From Cupriavidus sp. MP-37 (GTDB lineage: Bacteria > Pseudomonadota > Gammaproteobacteria > Burkholderiales > Burkholderiaceae), in assembly GCF_020618415.1 (NCBI RefSeq), contig NZ_CP085345.1, positions 620,001-684,000 on the forward strand: DNA of 64,000 nucleotides, written 5' to 3'. How positions within the stretch are numbered: position 1 is the stretch's first letter; each line of letters starts with the position of its first letter. This document shows, in pieces, positions 9,722 through 17,455 of the stretch. Under the pieces are notes generated by a model. That model did no database searches. It was not told the DNA's origin and saw only the letters and a program-made list of their open reading frames with translations. A program made the position numbers and the translations under genes.

Positions 9722-10600
9722 ATGAAGATCGCTTTTCTTGGCCTGGGCACCATGGGTCTGCCAATGGCAGCAAACTTGCTCAAGGCCGGCTATGCAGTGC
9801 GCGGCTGGAATCGCTCGCCCGCGCCGGTGGCGAAGCTGGCAGCGCTCGGCGCGCAAGGCGCGGCCACACCCGTCGAGGCGGTCGCCGATGCGGACGTGCT
9901 GGTCTCGATGCTGGCCGACGATGCCGCCACCCGTGCCACGATGGTGAATGCACGGACACTGACCGCGCTCAAGCGGGGAGCCATTCACGTCAACATGGCC
10001 ACCGTGTCGGTGGCCATGGCAGCCGAACTGGCTGCGTTACACCAGGCGCAAGGCGTGGGCTATGTCGCCGCACCGGTACTGGGCCGGGTAAACGTTGCGG
10101 AAGCGGGCCAGCTCAACATCCTGGCAGCGGGCCATACCGACGCCATTGCAACCGTGCAGCCGCTGCTGGATGTCCTCGGCCAAAAGACCTGGCGCCTGGG
10201 CGAACGGCCAGAACAGGCCAATGCTGCCAAGCTTGCCGTGAACTTCATGATCGCCAGCGCCATTGGTACCATGGGCGAAGCCGTGGCACTGGCGCACGGC
10301 CATGGGGTCGACAAGGCCGGCTTTCTGGAACTGGTCATGTCTACGGCCTTCGCTGCTCCTGTCTACAAGGGCTATGGCCAGGCCATCGCCGAAGAGCGCT
10401 TCGAGCCAGCCGGATTCAAGCTGGCGCTCGGCCTGAAAGACGTGCGCCTGGCATTGGAAGCGGCGGAACAGGCCAACGTTCCCCTGCCCCTGGCCAGTAC
10501 CCTGCGCGATACCCATATCGAAAGCCTGGCCCATGGCGAAGGCCACCTGGATTGGGCGGCACTGTCGCGCACGTCCGCCCGCCGTGCCGGGCAGGCCTGA
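9722..10600 (+). CDS. NAD(P)-dependent oxidoreductase, beta-hydroxyacid dehydrogenase family
   Basis: This 292-residue enzyme belongs to the 3-hydroxyisobutyrate dehydrogenase/GLYR family, which oxidises beta-hydroxyacids or reduces small aldehydes. The Rossmann motif GLGTMGLPMA is at residues 7-16. The substrate motif usually reading DAPVSGG is APVLGR here (about 117-122), and the catalytic lysine is Lys170 in NAAKLAVNF. The altered substrate loop argues against a true HIBADH and is typical of the less characterised relatives. It has a strong GAGGAG ribosome site and is probably controlled by the upstream TetR protein. Confidence 0.85.
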   Translation: MKIAFLGLGTMGLPMAANLLKAGYAVRGWNRSPAPVAKLAALGAQGAATPVEAVADADVLVSMLADDAATRATMVNARTLTALKRGAIHVNMATVSVAMAAELAALHQAQGVGYVAAPVLGRVNVAEAGQLNILAAGHTDAIATVQPLLDVLGQKTWRLGERPEQANAAKLAVNFMIASAIGTMGEAVALAHGHGVDKAGFLELVMSTAFAAPVYKGYGQAIAEERFEPAGFKLALGLKDVRLALEAAEQANVPLPLASTLRDTHIESLAHGEGHLDWAALSRTSARRAGQA

Positions 10601-10680
10601 ACGCCACCGCACCGCGACCGCTGCGCAGATGCTGGCAGCTTCTGATCTTCTTCCTGGCAGACGCATTACTTGCGCGAACC

Positions 10681-10710
10681 GAGGGCCGGCGCACGGCCGG
10701 CGCCGCCCTC
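10681..10710. terminator. GC-rich stem-loop between convergent genes
   Basis: GAGGGC pairs with GCCCTC around a further GC-rich inner stem, at the junction of the oxidoreductase (+) and the VOC gene (-), overlapping the latter's stop codon. There is no U tract, so function as a terminator is only suggested. Confidence 0.4.
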
Positions 10711-11119
10711 ATTTGAGTTGCTGGATCCGGATCATATTGCCGGCCGGATCGCGCACCGCGAAATCGCGCACGCCGTAAGGCTGGTTTGTCGGCTCCTGCA
10801 CGATCTCGGCGTCGCGGTCCTGCAAACGCTGGAAGGCGGCGTCAAGGTCTTTCGCGCCAAGCAGCAGCATGGCGAACGTACCCTTGGCCATCATCTCGGC
10901 GATGGTGCGCTTCTCCTCGTCGGTGACGCCCGGTGTCGCGTTTGGGGGGTACAGGACGATGGAAGTGTCGGGCTTGTCCTTCGGGCCGACGGTAATCCAG
11001 CGGTGGCCGCCAAAGGCGACATCCTTGCGGATCTCGAAATCCAGGGCGTCCCGGTAGAACGCCAGCGAGACCTCCGCATCGGAATGAGGCAGGAAAGTCG
11101 AGTGAATGGTGAGGTCCAT
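10709..11119 (-). CDS. VOC-superfamily protein
   Basis: This 136-residue VOC-fold protein starts TIHSTFLPHSDAEVSLAFYRDAL and ends with FAVRDPAGNMIRIQQ, the usual paired beta-alpha-beta-beta-beta motifs. It is encoded 30 bases downstream of an AraC-type regulator on the same strand; such AraC/VOC pairs are frequent in soil bacteria, where the regulator controls the VOC gene. The substrate is unknown. A role in resistance or detoxification is possible but not shown by the sequence. Confidence 0.78.
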   Translation of the reverse strand: MDLTIHSTFLPHSDAEVSLAFYRDALDFEIRKDVAFGGHRWITVGPKDKPDTSIVLYPPNATPGVTDEEKRTIAEMMAKGTFAMLLLGAKDLDAAFQRLQDRDAEIVQEPTNQPYGVRDFAVRDPAGNMIRIQQLK

Positions 11120-11149
11120 GATCAGTCTCCGTAAGGGTTCGAAGCCAGT

Positions 11150-11635
11150 CTAATCGGGACACTGTTCCGGCGCTTCTCGATTCCTGATCGGTCGCATCAC
11201 CTGCCTGGCGATGCAGGGCGGGATACCCTCGGCCTCGCGCGCGCAATCGCGCCGGTAAATGCTGGGCGAGACGCCGACCAGCTCGGTGAACCGTGAACTG
11301 AAGGACCCCAGGGACGAGCACCCCACCTCGAAGCAAACCTCGGTGACACTCAGGTCGCCCCGCCGCAACAGCGCCTTGGCGCGCTCGATGCGCCGGGTCA
11401 TCAGGTAGGCGTAGACCGACTCGCCATAAGCCAGCCGGAACTGCCGGCTGAGATGGCCCGCGGACATATGCACACCGCGTGCAAGCGCCTCGACGTCCAG
11501 CGGCTGGGCATAGTCGCGGTCAATGCGGTCGCGCACGCGGCGCAGGCGGGCCAGGTCACGCAGGACGGTGTCGGGAGTCGCGGCAGGCATCGGCGTATCG
11601 TGACATGCCTGCCTGGCAGGCTCAACGACGAACAT
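11150..11635 (-). CDS. Short AraC-family transcriptional regulator
   Basis: This 161-residue protein consists almost entirely of the two AraC helix-turn-helix motifs (DVEALARGVHMSAGHLSRQF and VTEVCFEVGCSSLGSFSSRF, ending GVSPSIYRRD). It has no sizeable ligand-binding domain, so it may respond through protein levels or a small tail. The ATG at 11635 has a GAGG site five bases upstream; an internal ATG at 11590 lacks one. It is divergent from arsR, with 60 bases between starts, and precedes a VOC gene that is the likely target. Confidence 0.85.
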   Translation of the reverse strand: MFVVEPARQACHDTPMPAATPDTVLRDLARLRRVRDRIDRDYAQPLDVEALARGVHMSAGHLSRQFRLAYGESVYAYLMTRRIERAKALLRRGDLSVTEVCFEVGCSSLGSFSSRFTELVGVSPSIYRRDCAREAEGIPPCIARQVMRPIRNREAPEQCPD

Positions 11636-11676
11636 ACCGGCCTCGTCACAAAAATTTCACTTTACACGGTTCCACT

Positions 11677-11695
11677 GTTCGAATATTGTCGAAAC
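11677..11695. promoter_or_regulatory. Candidate ArsR operator
   Basis: TTCGA-6 bases-TCGAA is a perfect inverted repeat (11678-11693) immediately before the arsR start codon. Its position and form fit an ArsR operator, and it also lies in the shared promoter region of the divergent AraC gene. Confidence 0.65.
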
Positions 11696-12031
11696 ATGGA
11701 AACGAACCACGCCCTTGAAGCGCTTGCCGCGCTCGCCCATTCGATACGCCTGTCGGTCTTCCGGATGCTGGTGCAGGCCGGGCCCGCCGGGCTGCCGGCT
11801 GGCCGGATTGCCGAACGGATGGAAATGCCGGCGTCATCGTTGTCGTTCCACCTGAAGGAACTGCATCGCGCCGGCCTGCTGTCGAGCCGGCAGGACGGCC
11901 GCTCGATCGTCTACACCGCCCGTTTCGAGACCATGAATGCCTTGCTGGGGTACCTCACGGACAACTGCTGCGGCGGCAATCCGTGCTCCCCTGTGTCCCC
12001 CTGTTCCGTCGCCTCGGAGCCCAAACCATGA
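11696..12031 (+). CDS. arsR: ArsR-family arsenic-responsive repressor
   Basis: This 111-residue winged-helix repressor controls the arsenic operon. Its DNA-recognition helix includes MPASSLSFHLKELHRAGL and its wing DGRSIVYTA. The CVC metal motif of E. coli ArsR is absent. Instead a C-terminal cluster Cys91, Cys92, Cys97 and Cys103 (NCCGGNPC) resembles the Acidithiobacillus-type ArsR, where a C-terminal cysteine triad binds As(III) or methyl-As(III). An inverted repeat abuts the start codon. The stop overlaps the arsI start (ATGA). Confidence 0.92.
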   Translation: METNHALEALAALAHSIRLSVFRMLVQAGPAGLPAGRIAERMEMPASSLSFHLKELHRAGLLSSRQDGRSIVYTARFETMNALLGYLTDNCCGGNPCSPVSPCSVASEPKP

Positions 12032-12510
12032 AGCGCTTCCACGTCCACGTCAGCGTCGCCGACCTGTCTGCAAGCATTCGCTACTACTCCGCGCTCTTCG
12101 CCGCCGAACCATCGCTGGTCAAGGACGACTATGCGAAGTGGATGCTGGAGGATCCTCGCGTGAACTTCGCCATCTCGACGCGTGGCGGGGAAACCGGCGT
12201 CGACCACCTGGGCTTCCAGACGGACGACGCCGCAGAACTGGCCGAGTTGAAGCAGCGTGCCGAAGCCGCTGACATGGCGCTGCAGGATGCGGGCGAAACC
12301 ACCTGCTGCTATGCGCGCAGCGACAAGTACTGGCTGACGGATCCACAGGGCATTGCGTGGGAGCATTTCCACACCCTGGGCGACGCGCCCGTGTACGGAG
12401 AATCCCGAACCATCGAAGCGGAAGGCCAGCCATCGGCCTGTTGCGCGCCACGTGCGCCAAAGGGCAAGCCGATCGGCGTCGCGGTGAAGGCCACGCCGTC
12501 TTGCTGCTGA
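12028..12510 (+). CDS. arsI: ArsI-type C-As lyase (VOC family)
   Basis: This 160-residue VOC dioxygenase is predicted to break the carbon-arsenic bond of trivalent organoarsenicals such as methylarsenite. The diagnostic paired cysteines are Cys93-Cys94 (ETTCCYARSDKYW) and the metal ligands His5, His60 and Glu112 are present. The C-terminal tail carries two further Cys-Cys pairs (SACCAP and SCC at the end), which may collect arsenic; their role is inferred. CadI-like proteins share the fold, but the neighbouring arsenic genes favour ArsI. It is translationally coupled to arsR. Confidence 0.9.
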   Translation: MKRFHVHVSVADLSASIRYYSALFAAEPSLVKDDYAKWMLEDPRVNFAISTRGGETGVDHLGFQTDDAAELAELKQRAEAADMALQDAGETTCCYARSDKYWLTDPQGIAWEHFHTLGDAPVYGESRTIEAEGQPSACCAPRAPKGKPIGVAVKATPSCC

Positions 12511-12519
12511 AGGCGCCCC

Positions 12520-12543
12520 ATGAGCAAAAACACCCACACATGA
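12520..12543 (+). CDS. Seven-codon leader peptide overlapping the arsC start
   Basis: ATG at 12520 opens a 7-codon frame (MSKNTHT) whose TGA overlaps the arsC ATG as ATGA. AAGG lies six bases before the mini-frame, while arsC itself has no visible ribosome site. Translational coupling through this peptide would explain arsC initiation. This is an inference from spacing only. Confidence 0.4.
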   Translation: MSKNTHT

Positions 12544-13034
12544 CTACCAACGTACTGATCCTCTGTACCCACAACTCCGCCCGCAGCGTTCTGGGCGAGG
12601 GCATGCTCAATCATCTGGCCACGCAGCTCGGCCGGGATGTGCGCGCCTACAGCGCCGGAAGCGCTCCGAGCGGACGTATCAACCCGTTCGCCATCGAGGC
12701 CCTCAAGAACGCCGGCGTCGATGTCCGCGACTTCCGCAGCAAGAGCTGGGACGAGTTCGTCGGCGAAAATGCGCCGCAGATGCGCGTCGTGATCACGGTG
12801 TGCGACAGCGCGGCCGAAGAAGCGTGTCCGTACTGGCCGGGCAGCCCCGTGAAGGTGCACTGGGGCTACCCTGACCCGTCCAACACCGAAGGCGGCGATG
12901 AAAAGAAGCGCCAGGCATTCGAGCTGACCAGGCAGGCGATCGCCTACCGCATGCTGCAACTGCTGCTGCTGCCGATCGAGGACATGGGCAACGCCGAGCT
13001 GCAGGAGGCGCTGCAGCGCCTGGCGGGGAAGTGA
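12540..13034 (+). CDS. arsC: Arsenate reductase, LMW-phosphatase type
   Basis: This 164-residue enzyme reduces arsenate to arsenite. The P-loop CTHNSAR (Cys9 to Arg15) is the low-molecular-weight protein tyrosine phosphatase signature. Further cysteines in VITVCDSAAEEACPYWPG fit the disulfide relay of ArsC proteins, and the DP motif in WGYPDPSN supplies the general acid. It sits between arsI and the efflux pump, one base apart from acr3. The ATG at 12540 lacks its own ribosome site, and initiation may depend on the overlapping leader peptide at 12520. Confidence 0.93.
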   Translation: MTTNVLILCTHNSARSVLGEGMLNHLATQLGRDVRAYSAGSAPSGRINPFAIEALKNAGVDVRDFRSKSWDEFVGENAPQMRVVITVCDSAAEEACPYWPGSPVKVHWGYPDPSNTEGGDEKKRQAFELTRQAIAYRMLQLLLLPIEDMGNAELQEALQRLAGK

Positions 13035-13035
13035 A

Positions 13036-14112
13036 ATGCAGAATCAAGACGTAGCAGCCGCCAGCCGGCCCGCGGCCAGACCGGCCATCGGCTTTTTCGA
13101 GCGCTATCTGACCGTATGGGTCGCGCTGTGCATTGTCGTCGGGATCGGGCTTGGGCAGATGTTGCCTGGTGTTTTCCAGGCGATCGGCCGGATGGAATAT
13201 GCGCAGGTCAATCTGCCGGTGGGCATCCTGATCTGGGTGATGATCATCCCCATGCTGGTCAAGATTGATTTCGGCGCACTGGGCCAGGTGAAGTCGCACT
13301 GGCGAGGCATCGGCGTGACGCTGTTCATCAACTGGGCGGTCAAGCCGTTCTCCATGGCGCTGCTCGGATGGCTCTTTGTGCGCTATCTGTTCGCACCGCT
13401 GCTGCCCGCCGACCAGCTCGACAGCTATGTGGCCGGCCTCATCCTGCTGGCGGCAGCGCCATGCACCGCCATGGTCTTTGTCTGGAGCCAGCTGTGCAAG
13501 GGCGACCCGTACTTCACGCTGTCGCAGGTGGCACTGAACGACGCGATCATGGTGGTCGCCTTCGCGCCGGTGGTGGCGCTGCTGCTGGGGCTGTCGTCGA
13601 TCACCGTGCCGTGGGATACCCTGCTCACGTCGGTGGCGCTGTACATCGTCGTGCCGGTCATCCTCTCGCAACTGCTGCGCAAGATGCTGCTGCGCCATGG
13701 CGTTGCCCGATTCCAGCGGGTCGTGCAGCGCTTGGGGCCGTACTCGATCACCGCGCTGCTGCTGACGCTGATTCTGTTGTTCGCCTTCCAGGGCAAGGCC
13801 ATCATCGACCAGCCGCTGGTGATCGCGCTGCTCGCGGTACCGATCCTGATCCAGGTCTTCTTCAACTCGGGACTGGCCTACCTGCTGAACCGGAAACTTG
13901 GCGTTGCCCATTGCGTGGCGGGCCCGTCCAGCCTGATCGGCGCCAGCAACTTCTTCGAGCTTGCCGTCGCCACCGCCATCAGCCTGTTCGGCTTCCAGTC
14001 GGGCGCGGCGCTGGCGACCGTGGTAGGGGTGCTGATCGAAGTTCCGGTGATGCTGCTGGTCGTCAGCATCGTCAACCGCTCGCAGTCATGGTACGAAGCC
14101 AAGGCCCGCTAA
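13036..14112 (+). CDS. acr3: Arsenite efflux transporter Acr3
   Basis: This 358-residue inner-membrane carrier expels arsenite using the membrane potential. It has about ten hydrophobic segments, the essential cysteine as Cys143 in [14 protein letters not shown], and the conserved glutamate Glu308 in [13 protein letters not shown], the two residues known to be needed in Acr3 pumps. It follows arsC by one base. ArsB (a different fold) is excluded by these motifs. Confidence 0.95.
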   Translation: MQNQDVAAASRPAARPAIGFFERYLTVWVALCIVVGIGLGQMLPGVFQAIGRMEYAQVNLPVGILIWVMIIPMLVKIDFGALGQVKSHWRGIGVTLFINWAVKPFSMALLGWLFVRYLFAPLLPADQLDSYVAGLILLAAAPCTAMVFVWSQLCKGDPYFTLSQVALNDAIMVVAFAPVVALLLGLSSITVPWDTLLTSVALYIVVPVILSQLLRKMLLRHGVARFQRVVQRLGPYSITALLLTLILLFAFQGKAIIDQPLVIALLAVPILIQVFFNSGLAYLLNRKLGVAHCVAGPSSLIGASNFFELAVATAISLFGFQSGAALATVVGVLIEVPVMLLVVSIVNRSQSWYEAKAR

Positions 14113-14149
14113 GGCAAAGGGTTGCCCGTCACGATCTACCTTCACCGCC

Positions 14150-14914
14150 ATGATCAAGGATATGCCCAACATCGTGCCGGAAGTGCTCGACACTCCGGAC
14201 CTCCATAAGCTGGAACCGGCGCGCGTCAGTACCCACCCGCCGCGCATCCTGTTGCTCTACGGCTCCCTGCGCGAAACGTCGTACAGCCGCCTGCTGGTCC
14301 AGGAAGCCGAACGGATCCTGCGGCACTTCGGTGCGCAGACCCGCGTGTTTGACCCGCATGGCCTGCCGGTGTGCGACAGCGTTGCCGCCGACCATCCCAA
14401 GGTGGTCGAACTGCGCAAGCTCTCGGAGTGGTCCGAGGGCCAGGTGTGGTGCAGCCCCGAGCGTCACGGCACGCTGACGGCTGTCTTCAAGAACCAGATC
14501 GACTGGCTGCCGCTGGAAATGGGCGGCATTCGTCCCACCCAGGGGCGCACGCTGGCCGTCATGCAGGTTTGCGGAGGCTCGCAATCGTTCAATGCCGTCA
14601 ACGCACTGCGCGTGCTCGGACGCTGGATGCGGATGGTGACCATCCCCAACCAGTCGTCGGTTGCCAAGGCCTACCAGGAGTTCGATGCAAATGGCCGCAT
14701 GAAGCCCTCCTCTTACTATGACCGGGTGGTCGACGTCATGGAGGAGCTGTTCAAGTTCACGCTGCTCGTGCGCGATCGCAGCGCATACCTGACGGATCGC
14801 TACAGCGAGCGCAAGGAAGCCGCTCCGGCTGCGGCCACCACGCTCGCGGCGGCGGCGATGCGCCATGAGCGGGACGCCCAGGTCAGCGATACCGACAGCG
14901 GCGAGGTCGAATAG
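14150..14914 (+). CDS. arsH: ArsH NADPH-dependent FMN reductase / organoarsenical oxidase
   Basis: This 254-residue flavodoxin-fold protein has the ArsH signature [11 protein letters not shown] near residue 38, which binds FMN phosphate, and the [18 protein letters not shown] region. ArsH oxidises trivalent methyl- or aryl-arsenicals to less toxic pentavalent forms and reduces flavins. Together with arsI this gives the operon two ways to handle organoarsenicals. The C-terminal about 40 residues are Ala-rich and probably disordered. It is the last gene of the operon; a Bug gene converges from the other side 30 bases on. Confidence 0.93.
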   Translation: MIKDMPNIVPEVLDTPDLHKLEPARVSTHPPRILLLYGSLRETSYSRLLVQEAERILRHFGAQTRVFDPHGLPVCDSVAADHPKVVELRKLSEWSEGQVWCSPERHGTLTAVFKNQIDWLPLEMGGIRPTQGRTLAVMQVCGGSQSFNAVNALRVLGRWMRMVTIPNQSSVAKAYQEFDANGRMKPSSYYDRVVDVMEELFKFTLLVRDRSAYLTDRYSERKEAAPAAATTLAAAAMRHERDAQVSDTDSGEVE

Positions 14915-14944
14915 CGAACGCGCAGCGCGTCGGGAATCCGGCCC

Positions 14945-15916
14945 TCATTGCTGCGGAATACCCGTGTCCTTGACCACGCGCGCCCAGCGCTCGCGCTCGC
15001 TCTGGATAAAGCTGCTGAAGTGGGCGGGCGTATCGCCGCCCGGCATACCGCCCAACTCCGCCAGCCTGGCCCTGACCTCGGGCTCGTCCAGGATGCCGGC
15101 GACGGTCTTCTGCAGCCGCTCGATCACCGCCCGCGGCGTGCCGGCCGGTGCCACCAGGCCGAACCATGCGGTCACCTGGAAGTCATTCACACCCGCTTCC
15201 TGCATAGTGGGGACATCAGGCAACTCGGGCACCCTGCTGGCGCTGGTCACAGCCAGCGCGCGCAGCTTGCCCGAGCGGATATGCGGCAGCGAACTGGGGA
15301 GGTTGTCCACCATCATGGTGACCTGTCCCGCCACCAGGTCGGCCACGGCCGGCGCCGCGCCCTTGTAGGGAACATGGATGAGGTCCGTGCCCGTGCGCTT
15401 GCGGAACAGCTCGCCGGAGAGGTGGACCGACTGGCCGGTGCCCGAGGAGGCAAAGGAATACTTGCCAGGCTGCGCCCTGGCCAGCGCGACCAGTTCGGCC
15501 ACGGTACGGGCCGGCACGCTGGCATTGACCACCAGCACATTGGGCACCGACACCACCATGGTGATCGGCGCAAAATCCTCGGCGCGGTAAGGCAGTTGCC
15601 GGTACAGGCTGTAATTGATGGCATTCGGCCCGATGTTTCCCATCATCAGGGTGTGGCCGTCCGGGGCGGACTGCCTGAGCGCCTGCGCGCCGATGATGCC
15701 GCCTCCGCCGGCGCGGTTTTCCACCACCACCGGCTGGCCGAGCACCTCGCCCATGCGCTTGCCGACCAGGCGCGAGGCGATATCGGTCGTACCGCCCGCG
15801 GCCGCCGGCACGATCAGCCGGATCGGCTTGTCGGGATATGCCGCCGCCGCTGCGCCGGGGGCCGCCATGAGGGCAGCACCAAGCGCCAGCCACAGTCCAT
15901 TGAAAGCCTGCTTCAT
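14945..15916 (-). CDS. Bug/TctC-family periplasmic solute-binding protein
   Basis: This is a 323-residue orphan Bug receptor with an Ala-rich signal peptide ending near AAAAA and the motif YPDKPIRLIVPAAAGGTTD. VENRAGGGGIIGAQALRQSAPDGHT and LIHVPYKGAAPAVADLVAGQV complete the family signature. No transporter or regulator is adjacent, so the ligand cannot be guessed. The ATG at 15916 gives a normal signal peptide. Confidence 0.88.
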   Translation of the reverse strand: MKQAFNGLWLALGAALMAAPGAAAAAYPDKPIRLIVPAAAGGTTDIASRLVGKRMGEVLGQPVVVENRAGGGGIIGAQALRQSAPDGHTLMMGNIGPNAINYSLYRQLPYRAEDFAPITMVVSVPNVLVVNASVPARTVAELVALARAQPGKYSFASSGTGQSVHLSGELFRKRTGTDLIHVPYKGAAPAVADLVAGQVTMMVDNLPSSLPHIRSGKLRALAVTSASRVPELPDVPTMQEAGVNDFQVTAWFGLVAPAGTPRAVIERLQKTVAGILDEPEVRARLAELGGMPGGDTPAHFSSFIQSERERWARVVKDTGIPQQ

Positions 15917-16286
15917 CGTCGTCTCCTGTTACGGCCGCGCCGTGCTTGTGCGAGGTGGTCCTGGCGCGGCGTCGAGTGACGATAAGTTGCCCGTCAGGGC
16001 GAAGTGAATTCACGTTTCAAGAAAGAAGGCTTCTGCCCGACGGAAGCCGTGCGTACAGGGTGGCGCGCTATCGGCGCGTCATCGTGCCTGTCTTGAAAAA
16101 ACCGGGCTGTGCGTCAACGTTTCAGCGCGTCTCTACATCGGTTTCCGGCATCAACTCAGCGGTTTCCGCGGCGCAATGGCCGTGCGGCAAGCTCAAGCCG
16201 GCGCTCGAAACAGCCGATATCCACCTGGAGCCGGCAGATCCCTAGGACGAAGTGCCGATCGTCGGCGAACCAGGAGAAGTACCACC
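15917..16286. other. Intergenic region between a Bug gene and the flxA-like gene
   Basis: These 370 bases hold no supported coding region. They include the promoter side of both divergent genes: the Bug ribosome site at the left end, and at the right a flagellar-type promoter candidate and the AGGAG site of the flxA-like gene. Confidence 0.6.
16193..16220 (+). promoter_or_regulatory. Candidate flagellar sigma-28 (FliA) promoter
   Basis: GCCGATAT at 16213-16220 matches seven of eight positions of the FliA -10 box. TCAA at 16193-16196 could serve as a degenerate -35, with a 16-base spacer against the usual 15. It lies about 66 bases before the GTG of a FlxA-like gene, and E. coli flxA is itself FliA-dependent. 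Confidence 0.45.
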
Positions 16287-16772
16287 GTGACAATGATCGA
16301 ACCGATTGCAGCCCAGGCATCGGCTGCGGCGTCGATGGACGCGCCCGCGGCACCGGCCGCATCCACCAGCGAAAGCGCCAGCGAAGCACCGGGAATTCGT
16401 ACCCGGCCGGCGGCCAGTACCGAGATCCATATTTCAGCGCCCGGCCAGGCGCTGGCTGGCGGCGACCAGGCCGCGCCGGTGCGCGACAACAGCGACGTCG
16501 ACGACAGCGGCCTGCCCGATCAGGCCAAGGACGCCATCAAGCGCCTGCGGGAACTGCGCGCGCAGCTGGCGCGCAAGCTGCAGGAGCTGGAGGCAGCCAA
16601 GCACGCCACCACCGGCACGCCGGACCAGAAGCGCGTCCGCATCGCGGTGCTGCAACAGGAAATTTCCAGCCTGGGCGCGGCCATCACCACCACCACCGCG
16701 ACGCTGAACCAGGCCATTCGCGAACTCTCCGCAGAGCAGCAAATGCTGGCCGGCAGCCTGGCCATGCGCTAG
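16287..16772 (+). CDS. FlxA-like coiled-coil protein
   Basis: This hypothetical protein of 161 aa has a disordered Ala/Ser/Pro-rich first half. A coiled-coil second half follows (AIKRLRELRAQLARKLQELEA, then LQQEISSLGAAI and a Thr-rich helix). The helix-turn-helix pattern with a central TPDQK resembles the FlxA-like family. A GTG start at 16287 fits AGGAG ten bases upstream; the ATG two codons later is too far from it. No signal peptide or membrane segment is seen. Function is unknown; the promoter candidate suggests expression with flagellar genes. Confidence 0.6.
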   Translation: MTMIEPIAAQASAAASMDAPAAPAASTSESASEAPGIRTRPAASTEIHISAPGQALAGGDQAAPVRDNSDVDDSGLPDQAKDAIKRLRELRAQLARKLQELEAAKHATTGTPDQKRVRIAVLQQEISSLGAAITTTTATLNQAIRELSAEQQMLAGSLAMR

Positions 16773-16790
16773 CACGCCAGGCTGCACCGC

Positions 16791-17444
16791 TCAGTCGCGA
16801 TACGCCCACAGGTCCGCCACGCGGCCGCCATCGTCGGCGATCAGGCGGAACGCGGCCGGCTGGTAGTCGGCGTCGATGGCCAGCACGCCGGTGGCGCTGG
16901 CGGGCAGCGTGCCGCACGCCGACGTCGACAGCTTCAGGTTCAGCGTGTTCGGCATGGCCTGTGCGGCGAGCGTTCCCGATAGCTGGCACGCCGAAGCGCC
17001 CGGTGCGATCTTGCCCTCCGCCGTCACCGTAAAGCTGGCGCTGGCGCCCGTGGGCAGCACCGTGGTGTAAGTACCGGCCACGCTGGCGGGATCGATGCTC
17101 GCTGCGGGCACCGCTGCCCGGGACAGCAGCTTGACGCTGGCAGACACGTCCACGCCTGGTGCGGCGACCCAGCTGCCGTTCCTGTCGCGGCGGTAGATCG
17201 CAGTGGCCTTGTCCTCGGCATCGGCCAGGGCCAGGTAGCGGCTGCCGTCCGTGCCGGCGTAGTACTTGCCGACGGTGGGATTGCCGGCATCGCCCACGCT
17301 GACGACGTAGGCGCCGGGATCCAGGTCGGTGACCGACAAGGTGGCGGTGGCAGGCGGTGAGTTGCTCTCAGGCGCGTCATTGCCGCCGCAGGCGGCGAGC
17401 CCGAGCACGGCGGCCAGGGGAAACAGGGAAATGAGGCGTTTCAT
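16791..17444 (-). CDS. Hypothetical lipoprotein next to a secreted SurE
   Basis: This 217-residue protein has a lipobox LAAC at about residues 16-19 following a short hydrophobic signal, so it should be lipid-anchored. The rest is predicted beta-rich with repeated short strands and no recognised catalytic motif. The start at 17444 (MKRLISLF) is chosen over an in-frame codon five positions upstream because it begins the signal peptide directly. It starts 12 bases after the surE-like stop and is probably in the same operon, suggesting a partner or accessory role. Confidence 0.65.
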   Translation of the reverse strand: MKRLISLFPLAAVLGLAACGGNDAPESNSPPATATLSVTDLDPGAYVVSVGDAGNPTVGKYYAGTDGSRYLALADAEDKATAIYRRDRNGSWVAAPGVDVSASVKLLSRAAVPAASIDPASVAGTYTTVLPTGASASFTVTAEGKIAPGASACQLSGTLAAQAMPNTLNLKLSTSACGTLPASATGVLAIDADYQPAAFRLIADDGGRVADLWAYRD

Positions 17445-17455
17445 CGGGACCTGCC

